From NCBI GenBank assembly GCA_034522155.1, contig JAXHLP010000003.1:434001-498000 (forward strand): a stretch of 64,000 nucleotides of DNA, read 5' to 3'. Both the position numbers and the translations under genes were made by a program. Position 1 is the stretch's first letter, and every line of letters starts with the position of its first letter. The stretch is from Salinilacustrithrix sp034522155. Lineage in GTDB: Bacteria > Actinomycetota > Acidimicrobiia > Acidimicrobiales > Salinilacustritrichaceae. The notes under the pieces are model-generated. The model was not told the DNA's origin, did not search any database, and saw only the letters and a list, made by a program, of their open reading frames with translations. Positions 52,212 through 60,481 of the stretch are shown in pieces.

Positions 52212-52703
52212 GTGGCTGACGACGACCTCGTTGACATCGTCGATGTCGACGACCGAGTGGTCGGACAGGTCAGCCGAGCCGAGATGCGGCGCCAGGGCCT
52301 GCGCCACCGCGCCGTCTACGTCCTCGTTCGCACCGGCGACGACGGCGTCGTCGTCCACCGGCGGGCCGACTGGAAGGACGTCTACCCGGGCGCGTGGGAC
52401 CTCTGCTTCGGTGGGGTGCTCGACGTGGGGGAGGCCTGGGAGGACGCCGCGGTCCGCGAACTGGCCGAGGAAGCCGGGATCGAGGCCGAGCTGACGTTGC
52501 TCGGCGGGGGCGGCTTCGATGACGACGCCAACGCGGTGGTCGGCCGGGTCTACGAGGGAGTGCACGACGGGCCCTATCCCTGTCCCGACGGCGAGGTCGT
52601 CGAGACCCGCGTGGTCCCGCGTGCCGAGCTCCGGTCGTTCCTGGCCGAGCACGAGCACTGCAACGACTCCGCCGCCATCGTCCTCCCGCTCCTCGACACC
52701 TGA
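52212..52703 (+). CDS. NUDIX hydrolase (YfcD/IDI-like)
   Basis: 163 aa. The Nudix box spans about residues 69-91 with GVLDVGE, REL and EEAG all in register. The surrounding segment HRAVYVLVRTGDDGVVVHRR and WDLCFGGVLDVGEAWEDAAV resembles the YfcD/isopentenyl-diphosphate isomerase-like branch. Start GTG 52212, 12 bp after rpmG. Substrate unknown. Confidence 0.9.
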   Translation: MADDDLVDIVDVDDRVVGQVSRAEMRRQGLRHRAVYVLVRTGDDGVVVHRRADWKDVYPGAWDLCFGGVLDVGEAWEDAAVRELAEEAGIEAELTLLGGGGFDDDANAVVGRVYEGVHDGPYPCPDGEVVETRVVPRAELRSFLAEHEHCNDSAAIVLPLLDT

Positions 52704-52712
52704 CGGACGACC

Positions 52713-52812
52713 GCGCCGATCGGCGCGCTCGACCATCGGAAGCGCGCGAACGCCGATCGGACCCGCGAGACGCGCCGATCGGCCGTCGATCGGACGCGAA
52801 CGCGCCGAACCT
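52713..52812. repeat. Operator-like repeat array upstream of the glutamine-synthetase-like gene
   Basis: Contains GCGCCGATCGGCGCG (52713-52727), further CGCCGATCGG copies (from 52751 and 52772), and GCGAACGCGCCGAACCT (52796-52812). The first and last elements recur, exactly, at 54251 and 54284 on the other side of the gene. About 55 bp before the start codon. Confidence 0.75.
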
Positions 52813-52866
52813 TTGGAATCGCCGGGCCGGGGGAGGGCGGCCGCGGGCTGTGGTTGGATGGCGCCG

Positions 52867-54195
52867 ATGCTCGACCTCGACACCCTCCGGTCGATGGTGG
52901 CCGCCGGCTCGATCGACACCGTCATCGCGGCGTTTCCCGATCTCTACGGCCGATTGCTCGGCAAGCGTCTCGATGCGTCGTACTTCCTCGACGACCCGGC
53001 CGCGGGCACCCATGCCTGCGACTACCTGTTCACCGTCGACATGGACATGGAGCCGGTCGAGGGCTACGGGTTCGCCAACTGGGCCCGGGGCTACGGCGAC
53101 GTCCATCTCGTCCCCGACCTGTCGACCCTGCGGGTGTGCACGTGGCTCGACCGCACGGCGATGGTCCTGTGCGACGCGGTGGGCGACGACCACGCGCCGG
53201 TCGAGGTGGCACCGCGGACGATCCTCGCCCGCCAGCTCGAACGGGCCGCCGACGCCGGCTACCACGTGCGCGCTGCCAGCGAGCTCGAGTACTTCCTCTA
53301 CCGCGACGACTACCTCGAGGCCGGCCGGTCGGGGTACCGCGACCTCACGCCCGCGGGTTGGTACGTGGAGGACTACCACCTGCTCCAGGCGGCCCGGACC
53401 GAGGATGTCAACGGCGCCATCCGCCGGCATCTGGCGGCATCGGGCATCCCCGTCGAATCGACCAAGGGCGAGGCGGCCCGCGGTCAGCACGAGATCAACA
53501 TCCGCTACACCGAGGTCGGCCCGATGGCCGACCGGCACGTGGTGCTCAAGCACGCGTGCAAGGAGATCGCCGACCAGCACGGTGCGTCGGTGACATTCAT
53601 GGCCAAGCCCGAGACCGACCAACCCGGCTCGTCGTCGCACCTCCACGTGTCCTTGTGGCGCAATGAGGTCAACGTGCTCAACAGCGACGACACGTTCCGT
53701 CACTTCCTGGGCGGGTGGATGGCCCACGCCGCCGAGCTCATGGTCTGCCTGGCCCCCACGGTCAACGCGTACAAGCGCTACCAGGCGCAGTCGTGGGCGC
53801 CGACGGCCATCGCCTGGTCGCCCGACAACCGCACCACAGGGTTCAGGATCGTGGGGGAGGGGCCGGGCAAGCGGATCGAGTGCCGGCTCCCGGGAGCCGA
53901 CGTGAACCCCTACCTCGCCTATGCCGCGGCCATCGCCGGCGGTCTCGACGGGTTCGAGCACGGCACCGAGCCACCGCCGATGTTCGAGGGCGACGCCTAC
54001 ACCGCCACCGGTCTCCCACCGGTGCCCCGCACGTTGGCCGAGGCGACCGACCGCTTCGACCAGTCGAGCTTCGCCCGGACCGTGTTCGGCGACGAGGTCG
54101 TCGACCACTACGTCCACTTCTTCCGTACCGAGGTCGCCGCGTACGAGTCGGCGGTGACCGACTGGGAGCGGACCCGCTACTTCGAGCGGATCTGA
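52867..54195 (+). CDS. Glutamine-synthetase-family ligase (PuuA/GlnA3-like)
   Basis: 442 aa. Glutamine synthetase fold without the features of the main nitrogen-assimilating enzyme. Motifs: SELEYFLY (metal Glu), EAARGQHEINIRY, SSSHLHVSLW, and CLAPTVNAYKRYQAQSWAP with SPDNRTTGFRI, and RIECRLPGADVNPYLAYAA. The family includes gamma-glutamyl-polyamine synthetases (PuuA) and GlnA2-4 of Streptomyces. A PuuD-like hydrolase follows 10 bp later, which supports a gamma-glutamyl amine role. Start ATG 52867; ATG 52858 is also possible. Confidence 0.85.
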   Translation: MLDLDTLRSMVAAGSIDTVIAAFPDLYGRLLGKRLDASYFLDDPAAGTHACDYLFTVDMDMEPVEGYGFANWARGYGDVHLVPDLSTLRVCTWLDRTAMVLCDAVGDDHAPVEVAPRTILARQLERAADAGYHVRAASELEYFLYRDDYLEAGRSGYRDLTPAGWYVEDYHLLQAARTEDVNGAIRRHLAASGIPVESTKGEAARGQHEINIRYTEVGPMADRHVVLKHACKEIADQHGASVTFMAKPETDQPGSSSHLHVSLWRNEVNVLNSDDTFRHFLGGWMAHAAELMVCLAPTVNAYKRYQAQSWAPTAIAWSPDNRTTGFRIVGEGPGKRIECRLPGADVNPYLAYAAAIAGGLDGFEHGTEPPPMFEGDAYTATGLPPVPRTLAEATDRFDQSSFARTVFGDEVVDHYVHFFRTEVAAYESAVTDWERTRYFERI

Positions 54196-54205
54196 CGGGC
54201 AGCCG

Positions 54206-55069
54206 ATGTCCCCGCCGCCCCCGCCTGGCGACCGACCCGACCCGACGAACGCGCCGATCGGCGCGTTCGATCAATCGGGCCGCGCGAACGCGCCGAACCT
54301 CGGGGCGACGGCGAATTCGTCGGGCGACGAATCGTCGACGAATCGTCGCCAACGGCCGCTGATCGGCATCACGACCTACCCCCCGAACGACCGGGACCGG
54401 TTCGACCTGCCGGCCGAGTACGTGGCCTCGGTCCGCCGTGCCGGCGCCGACGTGATCCTCGTCCCCCCGGGCGGAGGCGACCCGGCGGCGTTGCTCGACC
54501 GCCTCGACGGGCTGGTGCTCTCCGGCGGTGGCGACGTCGACCCTGCGCTGTTCGGGGGTGGGCCCCACGAGACCGTGTACTCGCTCCATCCCGATCGCGA
54601 TCGAGACGAGCTCGTCATGGCTCGACGGGTGCTCGAGACCGAGCTGGCGACCCTGGCCATCTGCCGGGGATCGCAGGTCCTCAACGTGGCGCTCGGCGGC
54701 ACGCTGCACGTCCACTTGCCCGACGTCGTCGGCGAGACGGTGGTCCACCGCGACGAACCCGCCATCCGGCAGGGAATGCCCGGGCCGCTCCCGCACGACG
54801 TGACCGTCGAGCCCGACTCGCTCGTGGCCAAGATCATGGAGGCCGAGCACGTCGCGCCGATGAGCTGGCACCACCAAGCGGTCGACCGGCTCGGCGAGGG
54901 GCTTCGCGCCGTCGCCTGGGCGCCCGACGGCACGATCGAGGCCACCCAGCACGAGGCGCATCCGTGGCTCGCCAGCGTGCAGTGGCACCCTGAGTTGACC
55001 GCCGACCGGGACCTGACCCAGCAACGACTGTTCGACGCGCTCGTCCGCGCGGCCCAGGAGGGGATGTGA
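54206..55069 (+). CDS. Gamma-glutamyl-gamma-aminobutyrate hydrolase-like class I amidotransferase (PuuD-like)
   Basis: 287 aa. Peptidase C26 domain: RPLIGITTYPP start, LSGGGDVDPALFGG, nucleophile Cys in LAICRGSQVLNVALGG, and SVQWHPEL with the catalytic His. In the Puu pathway this enzyme frees GABA from its gamma-glutamyl form. The first 50 residues are low-complexity and overlap an operator-like palindrome (54246-54269); no start codon lies between, so either the palindrome is inside the gene or a non-standard start is used. 10 bp after the synthetase gene. Confidence 0.85.
   Translation: MSPPPPPGDRPDPTNAPIGAFDQSGRANAPNLGATANSSGDESSTNRRQRPLIGITTYPPNDRDRFDLPAEYVASVRRAGADVILVPPGGGDPAALLDRLDGLVLSGGGDVDPALFGGGPHETVYSLHPDRDRDELVMARRVLETELATLAICRGSQVLNVALGGTLHVHLPDVVGETVVHRDEPAIRQGMPGPLPHDVTVEPDSLVAKIMEAEHVAPMSWHHQAVDRLGEGLRAVAWAPDGTIEATQHEAHPWLASVQWHPELTADRDLTQQRLFDALVRAAQEGM
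54246..54300. promoter_or_regulatory. Operator-like 24-bp palindrome plus direct half-site
   Basis: CGAACGCGCCGA followed directly by its complement TCGGCGCGTTCG makes a perfect 24-bp palindrome (54246-54269). The half-site CGAACGCGCCGA occurs again at 54286-54297 and at 52797-52808. Looks like binding sites for one regulator around the synthetase gene; the regulator is unknown. Confidence 0.6.
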
Positions 55070-55070
55070 C

Positions 55071-55844
55071 GTGAAGCTCCAGTGGAAGGTCGCCGTCGTG
55101 ACCGGTGCCGCCAGCGGTATCGGTGCCCACTCGGCCCGGTTGTTCGCCGAGGAAGGCGCCATGGTCGTCTGCGTCGACCGCGACCATCACGGCGTGCACG
55201 GCGTGGCCAACGAGATCACCGCCGCGGGCGGCCGGGCCAAGGCGCTCACCGCCGACGTCTCCTCCGAGGAGGAGGTGCGCGCCATGATCGACACCACCGT
55301 CGAGGACTTCGGCCGCCTGGACGTCTTGTTCAACAACGCCGGCGTGATGCTGCCCGGCGACGGCGACGCCGAGACCACCGACATGGACGTCTGGGACACG
55401 ACCTTCGACATCAACGTCAAGGGGGTGTGGCTCGGCTGCAAGTACGGCATTCCCGCCATGCGCGACGCCGGCGGCGGGTCGATCATCAACACGGCCAGCT
55501 TCGTGGCGGTCATGGGCGCCGCCACTGCCCAGCTCGCCTACACCGCGTCCAAGGGCGCGGTCCTGTCCCTCACCCGCGAGCTGTCGGTCGTGCACGCCCG
55601 CGAGAACATCCGGGTCAACGCCCTGTGCCCCGGCCCCCTCGACACCAAACTGTTGATGGATGCGCTCGACACCGAGGAGAAGAAGCAGCGTCGGCTGGTC
55701 CACGTGCCGATGGGTCGTTTCGGCGACGCCGAGGAGATGGCCAAGGCCGCGCTCTTCCTCGCCACCGACGACTCGAGCTACATGACCGGCTCGACATTCC
55801 TGGTCGACGGCGGGCTCAGCAGCGCCTACGTCACGCCCGAGTAG
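55071..55844 (+). CDS. Short-chain dehydrogenase/reductase
   Basis: 257 aa. NAD(P) motif VTGAASGIGAHSARLF, structural NNAGVM, catalytic Ser in SIINTASFVAVMG, YTASKGAVLSLTRELS (YxxxK), and the closing MTGSTFLVDGG. Acidic VCVDRD after strand 2 suggests NAD preference. Start GTG 55071 right after the PuuD-like gene, likely same operon. Substrate unknown. Confidence 0.92.
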   Translation: MKLQWKVAVVTGAASGIGAHSARLFAEEGAMVVCVDRDHHGVHGVANEITAAGGRAKALTADVSSEEEVRAMIDTTVEDFGRLDVLFNNAGVMLPGDGDAETTDMDVWDTTFDINVKGVWLGCKYGIPAMRDAGGGSIINTASFVAVMGAATAQLAYTASKGAVLSLTRELSVVHARENIRVNALCPGPLDTKLLMDALDTEEKKQRRLVHVPMGRFGDAEEMAKAALFLATDDSSYMTGSTFLVDGGLSSAYVTPE

Positions 55845-55877
55845 GTCGACCAGACGAGATGGCCGGCGGGCGACCGC

Positions 55878-55883
55878 TACCGT
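55878..55883 (+). promoter_or_regulatory. -10 box for leaderless PLP-enzyme gene
   Basis: TACCGT, 8 nt before the ATG at 55892. Confidence 0.5.
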
Positions 55884-55891
55884 CCGTCCGC

Positions 55892-57304
55892 ATGAGCAGC
55901 TTGTACCCCTACGCCGACCGCTTCCCCGTCAACCGGGGGCTCCCGTCGGAGGGCCGGAGCCGCGACGCCATCGTCGACGAGCTGCGCCAGCTCGCCCGCG
56001 AGGAGGGCGCCGCGTGGGAGAACGGCAAGTGCTCGGGGTCGATGTACTGCGGCGACCACGACCACTACGGGTTCATGAACGAGGTCTTCGGCCTCTTCAG
56101 CCACATGAACGCGCTCCAGCGTGACATGTGTCCGTCGGCCACGCGCTTCGAGGGCGAGATCATCGCCATGGCCCTCGACCTCATGCACGCAGAGGAGGCC
56201 GCTGACCGCGGTCACGACACCGCAGGCATGGTGACCTCGGGCGGCTCCGGGTCGATCATGCACGCCCTCCTCGCCTACCGGGATCACGCCCGCCAGGAGC
56301 GGGGGATCACCAACCCGAACGTGGTCAAGCCCGAGACCTCGCATCCCGCGTTCGACAAGGGTTGTCACCTCTTCGGCATCGAGGCCCGCAACGTGGCCGT
56401 CGATCCGGACACGACCACGGTGCGGCCCGAGGTCGTGGCCGACCAGATCGACGAGAACACCGTGGCCATCGTCGGTTCGGCCTGCAACTACGGCTACGGC
56501 ACCATCGACCCGATCCCCGAGCTGTCCGAGCTCGCGCAGGAGCGGGACGTGGGGCTGCACGTCGACGGGTGCCTCGGCGGGTTCATCCTCCCCTTCGGCG
56601 AGGAGCTCGGGTACGGACCGATCCCCGTGTTCGACTTCCGCCTACCCGGGGTCACCACGATCTCGGCGGACACCCACAAATACGGCTACGGGCTGAAGGG
56701 AACCTCGACGTTGCTGTTCCGCGACAAGGCGTTGCGCAACAGCCAGTACTTCTTCCGGACCGACTGGACCGGCGGCAAGTACTGCTCGCCGGGCATGGAG
56801 GGCTCGCGCTCGGAAGGTCTGCTCGCCGCGACGTGGGCATCGATGGTCAGCCTCGGACGTGCGGGCTACCTCGGCCACGCCCGCGAGATCTTCGACACCG
56901 CCTTCGCCATGCAGGAGGCCGTGACGGCACACCCCGAGCTGAAGATCCTGGGCGAGCCGACCTTCTGCTTCAGCTTCACCAACGACCCGAGCAGCGGCGT
57001 CGAGTTCGACATCTACCACGTCAACGACTTCATGAAGCTGCGGGGATGGCGCTTCAACGGCCAGCAGTACCCGAACGCGATCCACATGGCCGTGACCCGA
57101 CCCCAGACCCAGCCCGGGGTGGTCGAGGCCTTCGCCGCTGATCTGGCCGAGGCCGTGCCCTACGCCGTCGAACACCGGGACGAGGCCCCGAGCTCCGCCG
57201 CGGTCTACGGCGGTGTCGCCGGCGGCATGACCGACGAGGCCGACGAGTTCATCCGGGCGGTCATGGCCGACATGATGGACAAGCACCAGGGCGTGCCGTA
57301 CTGA
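55892..57304 (+). CDS. PLP-dependent decarboxylase/aldolase, sphingosine-1-phosphate-lyase-like
   Basis: 470 aa, fold type I group II decarboxylase family. PLP Lys in SADTHKYGYGLKGTSTLLFR, Asp in VDGCLGGFILPFGEELGY, GMVTSGGSGSIMHALLAYRD, and the KCSGSMYCGDHDHYGFMNEV opening resemble sphingosine-phosphate lyases and related glutamate/tyrosine decarboxylase-like proteins. The bacterial SPL-like enzyme could cleave a long-chain phospho-amine or act on amino acids. Start ATG 55892 with TACCGT box. It follows the SDR by 47 bp but has its own promoter. Confidence 0.85.
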   Translation: MSSLYPYADRFPVNRGLPSEGRSRDAIVDELRQLAREEGAAWENGKCSGSMYCGDHDHYGFMNEVFGLFSHMNALQRDMCPSATRFEGEIIAMALDLMHAEEAADRGHDTAGMVTSGGSGSIMHALLAYRDHARQERGITNPNVVKPETSHPAFDKGCHLFGIEARNVAVDPDTTTVRPEVVADQIDENTVAIVGSACNYGYGTIDPIPELSELAQERDVGLHVDGCLGGFILPFGEELGYGPIPVFDFRLPGVTTISADTHKYGYGLKGTSTLLFRDKALRNSQYFFRTDWTGGKYCSPGMEGSRSEGLLAATWASMVSLGRAGYLGHAREIFDTAFAMQEAVTAHPELKILGEPTFCFSFTNDPSSGVEFDIYHVNDFMKLRGWRFNGQQYPNAIHMAVTRPQTQPGVVEAFAADLAEAVPYAVEHRDEAPSSAAVYGGVAGGMTDEADEFIRAVMADMMDKHQGVPY

Positions 57305-57306
57305 TT

Positions 57307-57336
57307 GGAGTGTCCTCGCTTCGCTGCGGGCACTCC
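57307..57336 (+). terminator. Hairpin after the PLP-enzyme gene
   Basis: GGAGTGTCC (57307-57315) pairs with GGGCACTCC (57328-57336) with one G-T pair and a 12-nt loop, just after the stop. Confidence 0.5.
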
Positions 57337-57496
57337 CACGTACAACGAAATCGACGACGGAGTCGGAGATGAGTTGCAGGACCTGGCATGGCTCCGCCAG
57401 GAGACATGCCAGACCTACACGGAGTTGTTGGTCACGGTTCGTGTGATCGGTCGCCTGGCGGCTCCGTCGGGGCCAGTGATCGTTGGTGATCCCTCC

Positions 57497-57502
57497 TAGC
57501 CT
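57497..57502 (+). promoter_or_regulatory. -10 box for leaderless aidB
   Basis: TAGCCT, 7 nt before the ATG at 57510. Confidence 0.5.
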
Positions 57503-57509
57503 CGGTCCC

Positions 57510-59168
57510 ATGGCTCACGCGACGCCCTTCGCCACCCACGAGGTCACCAACCAGGCGCCGCCGCTCGAGGACTACGACGTGTTCAACGGCGACGTCGCGC
57601 TCGGCGACGCGCTGGAGCGGGAGGGTGGCGGCTGGGCGCGCGAGGAACTGACCGCGTTGGGCGCCTTCGCCGGCTCACCCGACGCCATCGAGTGGGGACG
57701 CCGGGCGAACCGCAACCCACCCGAGCTGCGGACCCACGATCGCTACGGCCATCGCATCGACGTCGTCGACTACCACCCGAACTACCACGACCTGATGCGC
57801 ACGGCCATCACCTACGGGCTCCACGCGGGCCCGTGGGCCGACGATCGCCGCGGCGCCCACGTCGCCCGGGCCGCCAAGGTCATCACCTGGTACCAGGTCG
57901 ACGGCGGCCACGTCTGCCCGATCTCGATGACGTACTCGGCCGTGCCCGCCATCCGCCACGAACCGTCGGTGGCCGACGAGTGGGAGCCGCGTCTCATCGC
58001 CCGGGAGTACGACCCGTCGGATCAGCTGGCGGCGGACAAGACCGGCGCCACCTGCGGCATGGGGATGACCGAGAAGCAGGGTGGTTCCGACGTGCGCGCC
58101 AACACCACGGGTGCCGTCGAGTCCTCCGACGGCACCTACCGGCTCACGGGGCACAAGTGGTTCTGCTCGGCGCCGATGTCCGATGCGTTCCTGATGCTGG
58201 CCCAGGCACCGGGCGGGCTCACCTGCTTCCTCGTGCCCCGGTGGTGCCCCGACGGGGAGCGCAACCCGATCCGCATCCAGCGGCTGAAGGACAAGCTCGG
58301 CGACCGTTCCAACGCGTCGAGCGAGGTCGAGCTGCTCGACACGTGGGCCCAGCGCATCGGCGACGAGGGGCGTGGCGTGCGGACCATCATCGAGATGGTC
58401 AACCACACCCGCCTCGATTGCATCCTCGGGTCCACGGCCATCATGCGCCAGGGCGTGGCCCAGGCCACCTGGCACACGCACCACCGAGCGGCTTTCGGCA
58501 AGACCCTCGACGAGCAGCCGCTCATGACCAACGTGCTCGCCGACCTGGCGATCGAGTCCGAGGCCGCGACCCATGCCGCGCTGCGCCTCGCCCGGGCCTT
58601 CGACTCGACACCGGACAACAACGGCCCGGCCGACGAGCACGAGCAGCTGGTGAAGCGCCTGCTCACCCCGGTCGTGAAGTACTGGACCTGCAAGCGGGCG
58701 CCCCAGCTCGCCGCCGAGGCGCTCGAGTGCCTCGGCGGCGCCGGCTTCGTCGAGGAGTCCGACCTCCCTCGGCTGTTCCGCCAGTCGCCACTGAACGGCG
58801 TGTGGGAGGGCTCGGGCAACGTCATCTGCCTCGATGTCCTCCGGGCCCTGCTCCGTGCCCCCGAGGCACTCGACGCCTACTGGGCCGAAGTCCAGCTCGC
58901 CGCCGGGGCGGATCCCCGCCTCGACGCCGCGGTCGCCGGGCTGCGCAAGGACCTCGGCGACCTCCAGGACATGGAGCACCGCGCCCGCCGGGTGGTCGAG
59001 AAGATGGCCATCGTGTTCCAGGCGTCGCTCCTGGTCCAGCACGCACCGGCCGAGGTTTCCGACGCGTTCGTGGCGTCGCGCATCGCCGAGGACGCGGGCC
59101 TGGCCCTCGGCACGCTTCCGCCCGGCCTCGACCTCGCTCCGATCGTCGAGCGGGCCCGTCCGGCCTGA
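57510..59168 (+). CDS. aidB: AidB-like acyl-CoA dehydrogenase-family protein
   Basis: 552 aa, similar along its length to E. coli AidB of the alkylation response: EGGGWAREELTALGAFAGSP, GMGMTEKQGGSDVRANTT, RLTGHKWFCSAPMSDAFLML, RIQRLKDKLGDRSNASSEVE, GGAGFVEESDLPRLFRQSPL, NGVWEGSGNVICLDVLRALL. AidB binds FAD and DNA and protects from alkylating agents in E. coli. No ada or alkB gene is adjacent. Start ATG 57510 (MAHATPFATHEVTNQ). Confidence 0.93.
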   Translation: MAHATPFATHEVTNQAPPLEDYDVFNGDVALGDALEREGGGWAREELTALGAFAGSPDAIEWGRRANRNPPELRTHDRYGHRIDVVDYHPNYHDLMRTAITYGLHAGPWADDRRGAHVARAAKVITWYQVDGGHVCPISMTYSAVPAIRHEPSVADEWEPRLIAREYDPSDQLAADKTGATCGMGMTEKQGGSDVRANTTGAVESSDGTYRLTGHKWFCSAPMSDAFLMLAQAPGGLTCFLVPRWCPDGERNPIRIQRLKDKLGDRSNASSEVELLDTWAQRIGDEGRGVRTIIEMVNHTRLDCILGSTAIMRQGVAQATWHTHHRAAFGKTLDEQPLMTNVLADLAIESEAATHAALRLARAFDSTPDNNGPADEHEQLVKRLLTPVVKYWTCKRAPQLAAEALECLGGAGFVEESDLPRLFRQSPLNGVWEGSGNVICLDVLRALLRAPEALDAYWAEVQLAAGADPRLDAAVAGLRKDLGDLQDMEHRARRVVEKMAIVFQASLLVQHAPAEVSDAFVASRIAEDAGLALGTLPPGLDLAPIVERARPA

Positions 59169-59208
59169 CCTGACCTGATCTGGTCTCCCGGCGTCCGCCG
59201 CCGAACGG

Positions 59209-59820
59209 TCAGCGGCTGCGGAGGACGACCTCGCCCGACGGTGCTGCACCCTCGCCCTCGGTCTCCCGGGTGACGGTCATCCGTGGATACTCGTCGAGAC
59301 CCACACCGGCCCACAGCTCGATCGTGCCGACACCGCCACGAAGGTGGAACGACCCGGCACTGACCGCGTCGCCGTCGTCGTTCCACAACCATCCCTCGTA
59401 GTACTGATCCCGACCGGCGGGGGCCAGCCCGGAGACGTCGAGGTCGATGCGCGTGCCGAGGGGCGTATCGGTGACGGTGGCCACGGCGCTGGCGTCGGGC
59501 GCGGCCTCGGTGCCGGCGAGCGCCACCGCGACACCGGTCGTCCCCTGCTCGGCGCCGCCGTCGAGCACGGATGCGCCGACGAGCACCAGGATCGCGGCGA
59601 CGACCCCGACCGCGACCGGCGCGAGCCAGCGGCGGAGGTCTCCGGTGTGCCGGTCGGGTCGCGGCATCTCTCCGGAACGGATCTCGGAACCGACGGCCGC
59701 GACGATGTCGTCCTCGAGGTCGGGGTCGGGATCAGTCCAGACCGCGCCGTTGCCGAGCAGGGGCGCGAGCGCGTCGTCGCCGACGGGCGGTTCGTCCGGG
59801 TACTCGGGTGGTTCGGTCAT
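59209..59820 (-). CDS. Membrane anti-sigma factor (RskA-type C-terminal domain)
   Basis: 203 aa. Acidic cytoplasmic part (1-63), one helix (LAPVAVGVVAAILVLVGASV), and an outside anti-sigma-K-type domain (about 95-203; TPLGTRIDLDVSGLAPAGRD, YYEGWLWNDDGDAVSAGSFH). No zinc finger. ATG overlaps the sigma stop (ATGA), so they are made together. Confidence 0.85.
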   Translation of the reverse strand: MTEPPEYPDEPPVGDDALAPLLGNGAVWTDPDPDLEDDIVAAVGSEIRSGEMPRPDRHTGDLRRWLAPVAVGVVAAILVLVGASVLDGGAEQGTTGVAVALAGTEAAPDASAVATVTDTPLGTRIDLDVSGLAPAGRDQYYEGWLWNDDGDAVSAGSFHLRGGVGTIELWAGVGLDEYPRMTVTRETEGEGAAPSGEVVLRSR

Positions 59821-60386
59821 CGCGGGTCCTCGTTGCTGTCTACGTCGCCGACCGCCGGGTCGGTTCGCGAATCGAGCAGGTGCCCGAGCGCGGCGGCCAA
59901 CCGTTGGTGCGCCCGCGCCGAGCGCGACTTCACCGTGCCGACGGGAACCTCCAGCTGCTCGGCGATCTCGGCGTGGGTCCAGCCCCCGAGGTGAGAGAGG
60001 CGGACCACCTCACGTTCGCCGTCGGGGAGGTCGTCGATGGCGCGGCGGACCTCGAAGACCTCCCAGGTCCGTTCCATCGACAGCGTCTCGACGCCCACGT
60101 CGACCGCCGGCGCGTGACCACCGCGGGTCGGGTGGCGCTCGGCCCGGAGTACGTCGATCGCGGTCCGGCGGGCGATGGCGTACAGCCACGGGGCGAGCTC
60201 GCGGTCGGCGTCGAAGGTGGCTGCGGCCTGCCACGCCTTCACGAAGGTCTGCTGGGCCACATCGCGGGCCAGCTCGTCGCCGACGATCGACCGGGCGACG
60301 GTGTGGACCGCACCGCCGTAGTGGCGGTACACCGCGCGGACCGCGTCGGGGTCACCCGTCCGGAACCGGCGCTGGAGGTCCTCCAC
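59817..60386 (-). CDS. ECF RNA polymerase sigma factor
   Basis: 189 aa. Region 2: DAVRAVYRHYGGAVHTVARS, ARDVAQQTFVKAWQAAATFD, LAPWLYAIARRTAIDVLRAE; region 4: AIDDLPDGEREVVRLSHLGG, WTHAEIAEQLEVPVGTVKSR. Start GTG 60386 with GGGAGGATGG upstream; the longer frame upstream is a shadow. Divergent from the lipoprotein gene, whose promoter fits the ECF type, so that gene may be its target. Confidence 0.93.
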   Translation of the reverse strand: MEDLQRRFRTGDPDAVRAVYRHYGGAVHTVARSIVGDELARDVAQQTFVKAWQAAATFDADRELAPWLYAIARRTAIDVLRAERHPTRGGHAPAVDVGVETLSMERTWEVFEVRRAIDDLPDGEREVVRLSHLGGWTHAEIAEQLEVPVGTVKSRSARAHQRLAAALGHLLDSRTDPAVGDVDSNEDPR

Positions 60387-60416
60387 GACCCGCCATCCTC
60401 CCACGATGCCCGGCGC

Positions 60417-60440
60417 GAACCGAGCGGGCCCCTCACCCGT
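60417..60440 (+). promoter_or_regulatory. ECF-type promoter of the lipoprotein gene
   Basis: GAAC (60417-60420), 17-nt spacer, CGT (60438-60440): the usual -35/-10 pattern of ECF sigma factors, about 40 bp before the lipoprotein start. The adjacent sigma factor is the natural candidate. Confidence 0.5.
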
Positions 60441-60481
60441 AGAGGGAGGAGACGGACAGTCCCCGACCAAGGAGCAATCCC

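Noticed and set aside
57305..57499. 64-codon plus-strand frame between the PLP gene and aidB
   Set aside because: TTG start without ribosome site, begins inside a terminator-like hairpin, and contains no conserved segment.
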